A stretch of 64,000 nucleotides of DNA from Xenopus tropicalis (lineage: Eukaryota > Chordata > Amphibia > Anura > Pipidae), in NCBI RefSeq assembly GCF_000004195.4, contig NC_030677.2, positions 59,216,222 through 59,280,221 of the forward strand, given 5' to 3'. The notes under the pieces were generated by a model, which made no database searches, was not told the DNA's origin, and was given only the letters and a program-made list of their open reading frames with translations. Shown here piece after piece: positions 55,001 to 64,000 of the stretch. Each line of letters opens with the position of its first letter. Within the stretch, counting starts at the first letter, position 1. The position numbers and the translations under genes are program-made.

Positions 55001-58000
55001 ACCTGTCACCCTAAGAAATAACTCCAAATTATTTTCTATATTGTTAGTTGAGCAAAATAAACTTTACTTACTCTGTATAAATAATATAAATCTTGTTTCC
55101 TTCAGTCTTGGAATTACTCAATCAAAGCAAGCAGGCAGGCACCATTTTGCGGACACTGTTATGAAGGCAAGCTTTGTATCATGCCAAAATCTTGTGTATG
55201 TGCCAGTATGGGGGACCTGATGCCCATGCCCTTGCACTGGCTACACAATTAGATGGTGAGGAGGGAGGGGGAAAGTGAGATGTGCAGTGACATCTACATA
55301 GTGCTGAACAGAAAGCTAAAGTTACGGTCTGCCCCGCCTCTATGCATAAGGCATAGAGGCGGGGCAAGCAATATATGATTGACAGCTGGGATTTTTAATT
55401 GCCTTTATAATGGGTTTGGATGTGTTAATATAAAAATGAATTTGGGTTTCATGTTTAATTTGAAAAGGACTTTTATTATACAGCTTTTTATGTCTGGGTG
55501 ACAGGTCCACTTTAAATCTTCCATCCCCTTTACCAGTTTAGTTGCACGTCTCTGCACTCTCTCCAGCTCTTTAATATCCTTCTTAAGGACTGGAGCCCAA
55601 AACTGCACTGCATACTCAAGGTGAGGCCTTACCAGGGACCTATAAAGAGGTAAAATTATGTTTTCATCCCTTGAGTCAATGCCCTTTTTTATATAAGACA
55701 GCACTTTATTTGCTTTAGTAGCCACCGAATGACATTGTCAGATGATTTCTTCATGCCATTTAACAATCTCCAAAAACTTAATGATACAGCTAGATTCTAG
55801 ATTCCAGTCGGGATCCAAGCAAATAGCATCTTACTGATACACACGCAACTTGCCCTGTTATCTGAAGCCATCTACAGTCAGTTAGGGCTGGGCAATGGTC
55901 ACCTGTATCCTGAGCCCAGGGGGCCAGCAAAAGCAAATGTATGCCGTACAAATGTAGCCTTGCTATCTTGTTACATTCACAAGTATACTATATAAACAAG
56001 TTGTACAAAATGAAGAAATATTTGTTAAACGGATCTGTGGTGATGTCCCTGGGTAGAGAGATTTAGGGCAAATACTCAAAGTTGGAAGGATGGGGGGAAG
56101 TAAAACCAAAAAATCAATTAGTTCTACCTTTAAAGAATGGTCAGAACACATTTTCATTACAAGCTCTATTTATATGGCTCAAGTCAAACATAGGTGTGTA
56201 CTGCCCTTTTCCCCCCAATATGTATAAATTTCCCCATCATGAAAATATGATTTAAAACAACGCTGGACGGAAACAGAGTAAGAAGCCATTTTTTTTTTTA
56301 CTTGGATTGCCAACACCTCCCATCAACTGATCAGGAAATCCACATGTGGCCAGATTCAAGCACTGCAACAAATGAATGTCAAGATCTAAAGAGGTTCATC
56401 TGGGGAACAGTCAACATAAAAGCTTATAGAGCAAAAATGCTTTGCTATGAAATTATAAACCACATATCAGAGCAAAAGCCTGATGGACAACACATTGCTG
56501 TCTCCCAGAAGCAATAGCTGATTTGACAGATGCATATCAGTCATTAGTAGAAGTATCTTTTGCAATAGCATCACTAATGTAGAGGAATAAGGAAATGGTT
56601 AGCTCTGTTCTCCACTTATATTGATATGCATACTCAAACAATCTGCTTTTCAAACACATAGAATGATGATAAAAAGCAGGAAATTGCAGAAAATAATTTT
56701 CCAACACTTTTTACACTTTCTGACCTTCTAAATTAAGGCCAGATTTATCAACCTTTGGCTATTTCTCCAGATACGAGTTTCTCACAGCAAAAATGGGGAA
56801 TCTGATTTTCTAGAAACTCAAATATTCCAGTTTTATTTAGTGCAAAAAAGATAATTATCTAAAAGCTGCTGAGTTCATGTTGGTGTAGACTGTGTTTTCA
56901 AGTTGTGCTTTCGAGTTGGTTTTTCATGTTTTTAAGCAATGCAGTTTGAGGGGGGTTTTTTTTTCAATAAAAAAGTGTTGTGGCACCCTGGAAAATGAAG
57001 AACATGACTAGCTCCATGTTCTTGCGTTTTTTTAAAAAAATGGGTTTCAATGCAGGATTCTGCTGGAGAAGCTCTATTAACTGATGCATTTTGAAAAAAA
57101 AAAAAATACATGTTTTCCCACCACAGTATTCCTTCAAAGTACAAGGAAAGGCTAAGTCACTTGGGGGTGCCAAAATGTTAGGCACCCCCACATGAATTTA
57201 ATCCCTTACCTTGTACCCCGGGCTGGTGCCCCTGTTAGGAGAGAACAGCACCAGCCCGGGGTAGCAGCGAGCGCTTCCTTCTTCCGCGTTGGCACGCTTG
57301 TGCATTAGAGTGAAAATCCGAACTTTAACAACAAAGTCCCAGGGATTTTCCGGCAGAAGAAACACGGAAGAAAGAAGCGCTTGCTACAGCTACCAGCCCG
57401 GGGAACAAGGTAAGTGATTAAAGTCACTTGGGGGTGCCTAACATTTTGGCATATTTAAAAAGTTAAAATTATTTATTATCATTCATACAAATATGACAAA
57501 AAAAAATAACAGACAAAGAAGTGACCAACAATACTGACACCAGCAGAAGCTCACAAGAAATGTGACAGCAAGAACCAAGATCCCAGAAACAACATTGCTA
57601 CCTCACCACCATATCAACATATACCCGAAACAATAAGATCAGACTTGTAGATCCTTTAAGTCACCTGGTTGTCAGTTTATTTGAATTTCAGAATTACAAA
57701 TTGATGTACTAGTATGGTAATGCATTTAAATCTGGACAACAAAAAAAAAAAACAAAGATAAAAAAAATAACTAAAAAGACTAAATCAGAACATTTAAATT
57801 TTGGTTTCCAGTCTGAGAAGATCACCAGTCCACTCCAACATTAAACAGGCAGTTAGTTTATAAAATCAAAATGAAGTCAATATTGAAAAATCAAAACAAA
57901 GCAATAAAACTGTGACTATAAAATAGCAGTGACAATTCCTAACAACAAGTTGTCATTGTTGGTGTAATTTCCCTGTTTCTAATACTATTTATAGGACAAC

Positions 58001-61000
58001 AATACTTTATATGATATGCTTTTATTCTTTTATTGTGATAGGGAAACTTCCCAGTTCTTGGTTACAGGCAGACATCCCTTTCTTCCCAGCAGATATTCAC
58101 TGATCTAAAGAAACAATGGCAAAGGAGCTTTAGGGCAAACATTTCATTTTGGTGCAGTCGGAAACAAACTATTTGCACTAACCAAAATGGCATGTTCCAA
58201 AAATGCACAATTTACACTGCTATTTCTACACATCAAGTCAGACTCATATCTCACACATCTGCTATAAGTAATAAGAAATGTATTTATAAAGCACAAACAT
58301 TCTGCAGTGCTGTACAACATAAACTTTTATTTTCTTAAATGGCAATAAAGTATAAAGGTATATTTCATGCCTTAAAAAAAAATGTAGGAAATGTATTTGA
58401 AAAAACGGAAGAAATGCTTTTTTAACACACAAGCACATTTTGCTGGACACCATATATACAACACTAAACAGCTGGGGTGATACTTGCTTTGTGAAGGTCA
58501 GATTTCCATCTCACATGTTGAGTATTTGTTGCTGCCACTTACCTTAAGGAAAGCTAAAGTGACAAACTGCTATAAATGTGTCCGCTTGAGTCACCACCCC
58601 AAGAGGTTTATAAACAGTATTATACTGTACAGGTATGGGATCCCTTATCTGGAAACCTTATCCATTAAAGCTCCAAATTACATGAAGGATATCTCCCATT
58701 TAAACAAATAATTCATATTTTTAAAAATGATTTTCTTTTTTGTACTTGATAGTAACCAAGCTTCAGAGATCCATATTGATGGCACAACAATCTGTTGGGT
58801 TTATTTAATGTTTAAATTATTTTAGCAGACTTAAGGAATGGTAGTTCAAATTATGGAAATATTCCATATCCAGAAAACCCCAGGTTCCATGTATTCTGAA
58901 TAACAGACTCTATAACTGTAATGTACATTTGACAGTCTCTAGTATATATTCCTGAAATTGTTGATGTAATAATACTTGAGATATCCTCTTCAATATTTGT
59001 CAGATTTTTAGCAGACTTAAGGTCTGCAGGAAATATCCCTTAACAGATCCTATACCTGTACTCTTTTGTCGTGTTGTCATGCTAGTCTCATCAGAAATGG
59101 AAAACAATGAAGGGCTTCTAGGTATTTTAGGAAATTCAAAGGGCCACAAAAATAAAAGTTAACAGAACTTCCTTAGAAGTACAGGTATGGGACTTGTTAT
59201 CCAGAATACTCTGGACCTGGGATTTTCCAGATAAGGGGTGTGTCCCAAAATATGGATCACCACTTTAAAGGAGATGTCAGCTCTAAGTTTTAAATAATGT
59301 CTAATGCCAAGGGCGCCTTACCCCCACCATAACCGCATACATACCGCTCCCCCTACTTCCTCTTACAACCGGCACCATCGCTTTATTTCTTTCCCAACTT
59401 CGTGTTTCACCTGGCAGTCATTTTGATGGGTGACGTCATCAAGCGCGTGCGTGTACATTACAAATGTGCATGCGTGCATAGCCTCTCCTGCCTGTATTTT
59501 TTTTTTTTAACAAGCTTTATTAAAAACCGCCAGTGACAGATATTGGTTGCCCTGCAGAACATGCACACTCATTAAAACGGAGTGGCAGTGCGCATGTGCA
59601 CCACGCCAGGCAGACAAGCAGATTCTGAAGGGAGGGGGGAGAGGGAGTTATCCAGCTCTGCAGTGAGAGAAACTCCAAGGGATCGCTGCAGCTTCAGTGT
59701 TTGCTTCTGAGGGACAGGAGTGGCAGGTATTTAAACAGTGCTGTGAGGCTTGTCTCTGCTAAAATTTTTGGTTGGGGGGTTGACATTTAAACTCCATAGA
59801 ATTGTTTTGCCACCAAAAAGTATTAATTATATCTTAGCTGGGGATCAAGTACAAAGTACTGTTTTATTATGACAGAGTAAAAGGAAATTATTTAAAAAGA
59901 TTTGAATTATTTGATTAAATTGAGGTATACGGTAAATGGCCTTCTTGGAATTCAGACCTTTCTAGATAACGGGTTTCTGGATAACAAACACCCTACCTGT
60001 AATATTAAAAAGTATACATCTCAAACAGCCAATGTAAAACACATTTGTGTAAACCCACACAATTTTTTGCTTTTTTTTAATAACGATGGGAAGTATTTGT
60101 TAGGCAACAACAAATATTTGTGCATCAAAAAATATACAGGTTTTGTTCTTCTTGTATTTTATTTCAAATAACTTGTTCCCATTTTATGATTTGACAAATA
60201 TCAATACCTACACTGCTTGCCTTGCACAGTGTCTTCTTGCAATAATCTACCCTTTAATACAAATCTTCAAGCCCACCGAAAGAGCCATGCTCCTTAGGGA
60301 AATAATAAGTCCTATATATCTTTTTAACTGCAGAAATAGAACAGCCAACCTTCTTTTCTACCATCTCATAGCTATAGCTACTTGTCAGTCAAAAGTTTAT
60401 GGTAACATATTTCTGTGAAACAAAACCAAAATAAAGAAATTAAACTACAAGAGCACAGTACAGGTATGGGACCTGTTATCCAGAATGCTTGGGACCTGGG
60501 GTTTTCCGGATAAGGGGTCTTTCTGTAATTCGGATCTCCTACCTTAAGTCCACAAAATTATTTAAACAGTAATCAAACCCAATAGGATTGTTTTTCCTCC
60601 AAAAAGGATTAATTAGATCTAAGTTGGGATCAAGGTACTGTTTTATTATTACAGAGAAAAAGGAAATAATTTTAAAAAATGTGAATTATTTGATTAAAAT
60701 GGAGTCTAAGGGAAATGGCCTTTCCGTAATTTGGAACTTTCTGGATAATGGGTCTGATACCTGTATTAAAGACATTTAGATTTTTGCCTAATGTTTGAAG
60801 CACCTTCCCAACACCAATATTTTGCTGCATGTTTAGAAAGCATGTTAAAGGCTTAGCAGATGTTAGTGATGAAGGCAATGAAAGAAGCAAGCCTCCAACC
60901 AACATACCTTTCCTATCTGGTTTGAGATTACGATCGACTGGTGGGGGTTCACAGTCAGCAGATGGAACAGACCTCCTGGGAGGGGTCTTTGGACTGGACC

Positions 61001-63463
61001 TGAAGCCCATGTGGGCTGGAGGTGGGACCTGCATTCCAAATGATGAGAAGTCAAACATGCCAGGAGTCATAGGAACATAGTTGGTTTCTTGAACTGGTTC
61101 AGTACAGCTGTTGGAATGCTGTCGCGGAGGAGAGTTCGGGTTCATTGGAACATAGTTTTCATCTAACTCTTCATTAGAAAAACTTCCCAATCCCAACAAG
61201 CTTTTATTTTTCTGTAATACAAAGAGCATTTTTTAAGTGATTTGGAATGCTATGTTAGAGCGTAGTCAGACATTAGATATAGTTTATATCTTTAATGAAA
61301 AGCAAACTGCCATCATAACAATGTCAAGTGTTTATAATGCAAAAAGTGACAACTGCAAACCTTTAGCTAAGTAAATGAGAAGAAAAGCCAACACCTTGGG
61401 GGCTGCCACTATGTAAGGCAACTCAGTGATCACAGTAGCTAAACTTAAAGGGAAACGAAAGGTAAAGTCACTTGGGGGTGCCAAAATGTTAGGCCCCCCA
61501 AGTGACTTTAACCGCTTACCTCGTACCCCGGGCTGGTGCCCCTGTTGGGAGAAAACAGCACCAGCCCGGGGCACCTGGAGCGGATCGTTTCCGTGTTCTG
61601 GCTTCCTTTTCCGGAATGCCAGCGGTGGGCGCATGCGCAGTAGAGTGAAAAGCCGACTTTAATGTTTAAGTTCGGCTTTTCACTCTACTGCGCATGCGCA
61701 CGCAGCGAAACAGAAGGAAGGAAGCGCCGGCAGCTACCCCGGGCTGGTGCTGTTCCCTCCTCACAGGGGCACCAGCCCGGGGTAAAAGGTAGGTGGTCAA
61801 AGTCACTTGGGGGTGCCTAACATTTTGGCACCCCCAAGTGACTTTGGCTTTCTTTTTCCTTTAAATCTTTGGCCACTGGAACTCCCAGAATAAGGGCTGA
61901 GACACAAGAGTATCCCAGACTTTAACAAAAATTTTTTTGTTAAATTCTGGGATACTCTTGGTAGATTATTTGACTTGCCCTTTAATCTGGGGGCTGTGTC
62001 CCAATAACTTTGTCCCTGGTTGACTGGCCATTTGAGATCCTGCTTTTGAATAAAAAAACAAAAACAAAAAAACCCCACAAACTAAACTAAATCTCCAGGA
62101 AGGTGTATCTTGTCTAGCTGGATGCCGACAAAAAAAATAAGTGATGCTATCCTAGCCTACTTCAGTCCCACAGGATACAGTGTATCAAAGAAAAATAATA
62201 ATTTTTGTACTAACAAATATTATTTTTTGTCAAAATATAATTTAAAAAAAAATTTGCATAGTAACATAGTAAGTTGGGTTGAAAAAAGACGTACATCCAT
62301 CATGTTCAACCATAATGCCTATATATAACCTGCCTAACTTCTAGTTAATCCAGAGGAAGGCAAAAAACCCCATCTGAAGCCTCTCTAATTTGCCGCAGAG
62401 GGGAAAAAATTCCTTCCTGACTCCAAGATGGCAATCGGACCAGTCCCTGGATCAACTAGTACTAAGAGCTATCTCCCATAACCCTGTATTTCCTCACTTG
62501 CTAAGAATCCATCCAGCCCTTCTTAAAGTTCTATAATGTACCAGCCAGTATGACTGATTCGGGGAGGGAATTCCACAACTTCACAGCTCTGCATGTAAGT
62601 TAAATTTAAACTCGCATATTGGCCTTATCCATGACTGTTACTGCTTAAAAAAAAATACAATACAATGCAGATCTATGCTGAAGTCTATTTTGATATACTA
62701 GAATAAAGGGAAAACATAAATTAGACACAATATGCACATTTGTTATAGACTAAAATGGACAATCTATAAGGATTCCCTGCAGTTTATTAGACCAAATTCT
62801 TTTTTTATTGTGAAGAATTTTCTTCAAAGTCAGGAAAGCTTTTAAAGGAGAACTAAATTTTAAATAAAGAAGTAGGACGGAAATGTTGAACATTATGTTT
62901 TAACCTTCTATATCAGCCCAAGGCAATCAGCCCTTTAGCAGAGAAGATCTGTGCCTTTGCAGATGCCCCAACTGTTAGGCCTGGATCATTGCTTCTATAT
63001 ATTAAACAATTAGGCTGGTGTAGCATGTTCAGGACATAAAATATGGCATTTCTAGCCATATTCATTTTAGGGTTTAGTTCTCCAGTAACCAACTTTAAAC
63101 ATTTATTGAAGAGGATATCTGCAATACTCAGTATTTCTCAGCTGTAGCACAGAGCACCTTTACCCATTCAAACTTGAAAGCAATTCCCATGTGGGAAGAA
63201 AAGATTCTGGCAATTCAATTACTAAACCCAAAAGTGTCTGCAATGTTTTACAAAGCATTAACAATTTGTGTCTTTGAGGAAATAATCTATTATGGAAGAA
63301 TAAAAAAAGGTTCTTGGCAACTTCTTTATACAAATTCTTTTTAAAAGCACTATTAAATTGTAACATATATTACTTACAAAATGGCCATGAAAGCCCTCAA
63401 GTGAGCTAGATCTGTCACTTGTAAATGGTCGTGGAATGTCATAGAAATCTTGAGAACTTGTAT
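46077..63463 (-). CDS. gab1: GAB1 docking adaptor, C-terminal seven coding exons (partial)
   Basis: GRB2-associated binder 1 relays signals from MET, EGFR and cytokine receptors at the plasma membrane. Exons, 5' to 3' on the minus strand: 63378-63463, 60908-61211, 53424-53513, 52974-53070, 51428-51542, 50362-50484, 46077-46235 (stop TAA at 46077-46079). They join in frame over 974 nt. Visible motifs: YDIP (CRK-type site) in the first; ENYVPM and TNYVPM (p85 sites), the MET-binding stretch [13 protein letters not shown] and the GRB2-SH3 motif [12 protein letters not shown] in the second; ENYVAM in the fifth; VEYLDLDLD and VDYVVVD, the paired SHP2-binding tyrosines (human Y627 and Y659), in the last two. 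The sequence follows human GAB1 almost residue for residue. The PH domain and earlier exons are off the right edge. One intron, between 50362-50484 and 46077-46235, has a GC donor. Confidence 0.96.
46567..46926. repeat. Two abutting MITE fragments
   Basis: 46567-46700 starts GGGGCCAATTCATTAAAACACG, like the 13.15-kb type. 46700-46926 belongs to the 'GGGAGATTAGTCGCC' family (CGCCGCTGCGTATGCCAT; GGAGATTAGTCGCCCGCG; ending GGGCCCCGTGTGCCAGAGCC). Confidence 0.6.
47361..47687. repeat. MITE of the 'TACAGGTATGGG' family
   Basis: TACAGGTATAGGATTTATAATC at the left and GCATCCAATACCTGTA at the right; middle contains TTTTCCGGATAAGG, TCTTTCTGTAATTT and ATTACAGAGAAA. Confidence 0.7.
48000..48660. repeat. 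T2-like repeat (AAAAGGGATACTGTCATGGG type)
   Basis: CTTAAAAGGGATACTGTCATGGGGAAAC at 48.21 kb resembles the start of a known frog T2 MITE type. A reversed GTGAATGTCCCTTTGAAG piece lies at about 48.03 kb. Boundaries uncertain. Confidence 0.45.
49258..49415. repeat. hAT-like repeat fragment
   Basis: GC-rich island with GCACCCAGTCCCC on the minus strand and GACCAACCCGCATATCATTA at the right end, similar to the ends of the 29.77-30.02-kb element. Confidence 0.45.
52380..52620. repeat. MITE ('GTGCGTGTATGG' family), inverted copy
   Basis: GGAGGTAGAAACAACAGGGATTC and TCTATCTGACGATTCAGCCC form an internal inverted pair. Right part ACACACGCACCGAATATC...GTGTATGGCCAGCTTTA corresponds to the outer end of the 33.17-kb element. 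Lies in a GAB1 intron. Confidence 0.65.
54332..54655. repeat. MITE of the 'TACAGGTATGGGATCC' family
   Basis: Left TACAGGTATGGGATCCCTTA, right AAGTCCCATACCTGTA, imperfect inverted ends. Standard internal words present (CAGAATTACGGAAAGGCC; AAGATATAATTAATCC). It abuts a LINE fragment at its right edge. Confidence 0.75.
54656..55735 (-). mobile_element. Non-LTR retrotransposon (CR1/L2-like LINE) reverse transcriptase 3' fragment
   Basis: Minus-strand translation gives the reverse-transcriptase C-terminal motif set [33 protein letters not shown] and [12 protein letters not shown]. After a nested MITE it continues [20 protein letters not shown] and [11 protein letters not shown]. Only the end of the polymerase remains, with stops and frame shifts. 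It lies in the GAB1 intron between 53424-53513 and 60908-61211. Confidence 0.85.
54992..55515. mobile_element. TTAA MITE nested in the LINE fragment
   Basis: TTAA at 54992-54995 and 55512-55515 flank a unit starting AAAGGGGACCTGTCACCC and ending GGGTGACAGGTCCACT, so the inverted end GGACCTGTCACCC is exact at both sides. Removing it with one TTAA rejoins the LINE reading frame. T2 (Kolobok) or piggyBac class by target site; the AAAGG start favours T2. Confidence 0.85.
57139..57452. repeat. T2-type MITE with CCCCGGGCTGGTGC stems, copy 2 (right end lost)
   Basis: Contains AAGGAAAGGCTAAGTCACTTGG, TACCCCGGGCTGGTGCC, the GCACCAGCCCGGGGTAGC partner and a final GGGGTGCCTAACATTTTGGC. The outer right end with TTAA is missing. 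Confidence 0.7.
57453..58620. other. GAB1 intronic DNA with no recognised feature
   Basis: AT-rich, several A-runs, no coding exon or clear element boundaries. Confidence 0.35.
58626..58925. repeat. MITE of the 'TACAGGTATGGGATCC' family, decayed
   Basis: TGTACAGGTATGGGATCCCT at the left and a degenerate right end near AACAGACTCTATAACTGTA. Confidence 0.6.
59180..60000. repeat. MITE of the 'TACAGGTATGGG' family split by a nested T2 MITE
   Basis: Left TACAGGTATGGGACTTGTTATCC and right AAACACCCTACCTGTA. The host copy is interrupted at 59265-59790. Without the insert it follows the 60459-60765 copy closely. Confidence 0.7.
59265..59790. mobile_element. Nested T2-type MITE
   Basis: TTAA at 59265-59268 and 59787-59790; starts TTAAAGGAGATGTCA and ends TTGACATTTAA, diverged inverted ends. 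The interior includes a CpG-bearing central part. No coding capacity. Confidence 0.7.
60459..60765. repeat. MITE of the 'TACAGGTATGGG' family next to a GAB1 exon
   Basis: Left TACAGGTATGGGACCTGTTA, right GGGTCTGATACCTGTA. Its right end is only about 140 bp from the donor side of GAB1 exon 60908-61211. Read-through from that exon on the minus strand enters it. Confidence 0.75.
61445..61864. repeat. T2-type MITE with CCCCGGGCTGGTGC stems, copy 3
   Basis: TTAA at 61445-61448 and 61861-61864. Outer and inner inverted pairs match the 26.69-kb copy. The central part GTTCGGCTTTTCACTCTACT pairs with AGTAGAGTGAAAAGCCGA. Confidence 0.78.
62244..62600. repeat. Interspersed repeat ('AAAAAGACGTACATCCATC' type)
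   Basis: TAACATAGTAAGTTGGGTTG, AAAAAGACGTACATCCATC, CAGAGGAAGGCAAAAAACCC and AATTCCTTCCTGACTCC in this order match a repeat type I recognise as common in frogs, possibly an older LINE 3' end. Ends not defined. Confidence 0.5.
62844..63083. repeat. T2-like MITE (TTAAAGGAGAACTAAA ends)
   Basis: TTAAAGGAGAACTAAATTTTAA at the left and TTTAGGGTTTAGTTCTCC at the right give inverted ends. A lone AGTTCTCCTTTTAA at about 5.64 kb shows the same family elsewhere. Confidence 0.55.
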
Positions 63464-64000
63464 CTAAAAGTATAAAAAAAGAATTTACAAATTTAGGGCT
63501 GCTTTGGATATCTTCAAAAAACAGAGCAAATAAATGAAGCGTGTATCTCACACAATTTAGTTGACTACTTTTAACACTGAGTTATTACAGTAGTTATACA
63601 GGGCTGTACTGGCCTATCAATTATCAGTATATTATAGTATAAGGCAAATAAAAGTCTGGGATCAAAGCTTCATGTATAATGTCTTTGGCACTGTGAATGT
63701 TAAGGTTACATTTTTATAGCATTCTGACTGTATCTTTAAAATTTGCATACAAATACTATGAAATATTTTGTGTATTACAGAAAAAGACAACATATACAAT
63801 TCAATCAATGGACTATTCCTAGTGCATATTTACAAATTGATATTTCTTAACAAATCAATACTTAATTCAATTATGATTTAAAGTGTCCCTCCAAGTCAAT
63901 AAAAATTATTTTAAGTGTCTATCATTTTGAATTTAAACATAAAAAAACAGAAGCGGTAGTTTTATGAAAAAGACAAGGAGACAGGTAAGAGGCACATCAT

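Noticed and set aside
60672..60907. C-terminal extension of the GAB1 exon frame
   Set aside because: Downstream of the AGGAAAG|GTATGT donor; the residues come from intron and the adjacent MITE.

Overview
The window is vertebrate genomic DNA, most likely from a clawed frog (Xenopus or a close relative). Genes are split into short exons with GT-AG introns. The intergenic and intronic DNA is crowded with short terminal-inverted-repeat (MITE-like) elements, many with TTAA ends of the TTAAAGG type typical of the Xenopus T2 family. I saw no rRNA, tRNA, CRISPR array, bacterial operon or viral gene.

Layout: (1) 241-2978, plus strand: the last three coding exons of a FRAS1/FREM-family membrane protein, FREM3 by synteny, with its 3' UTR to about 4.15 kb. 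(2) 6696-25333, minus strand: a complete 24-exon gene for SMARCA5/SNF2H, the ISWI chromatin-remodelling ATPase. All exon phases join to give a 1049-residue protein, and its CpG-rich promoter lies at about 25.33-25.9 kb. (3) 25.9-38.0 kb: a gene desert holding several MITEs and a decayed Penelope-like retroelement (27.1-30.9 kb, minus strand) with inverted flanking repeats, itself broken by a 5'-truncated L1 insertion. (4) 38027-38944, plus strand: an intact single-exon 305-residue receptor of the vomeronasal type 1 (V1R/ORA) class. (5) 46077-63463, minus strand: the last seven coding exons of the docking adaptor GAB1. Its PH-domain exons lie beyond the right edge.

The order FREM3-SMARCA5-GAB1, with FREM3 opposite in strand to the other two, matches the human 4q31.21 arrangement, so this is a conserved synteny block rather than a functional cluster. 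The V1R-like receptor in the SMARCA5-GAB1 interval is the most interesting gene. The non-coding highlights are a perfect 35-bp inverted repeat carrying a hammerhead-ribozyme-like core, nested transposon insertions whose boundaries can be read to the base, a small insertion with a 19-bp target duplication, a GC-AG intron in GAB1, and TCTCGCGAGA motifs upstream of SMARCA5.

Splice sites were called by eye from GT/AG (or GC/AG) dinucleotides, reading-frame continuity and remembered human family sequences. Repeat names rest on ends, target duplications and recognisable protein fragments, not on a library search.
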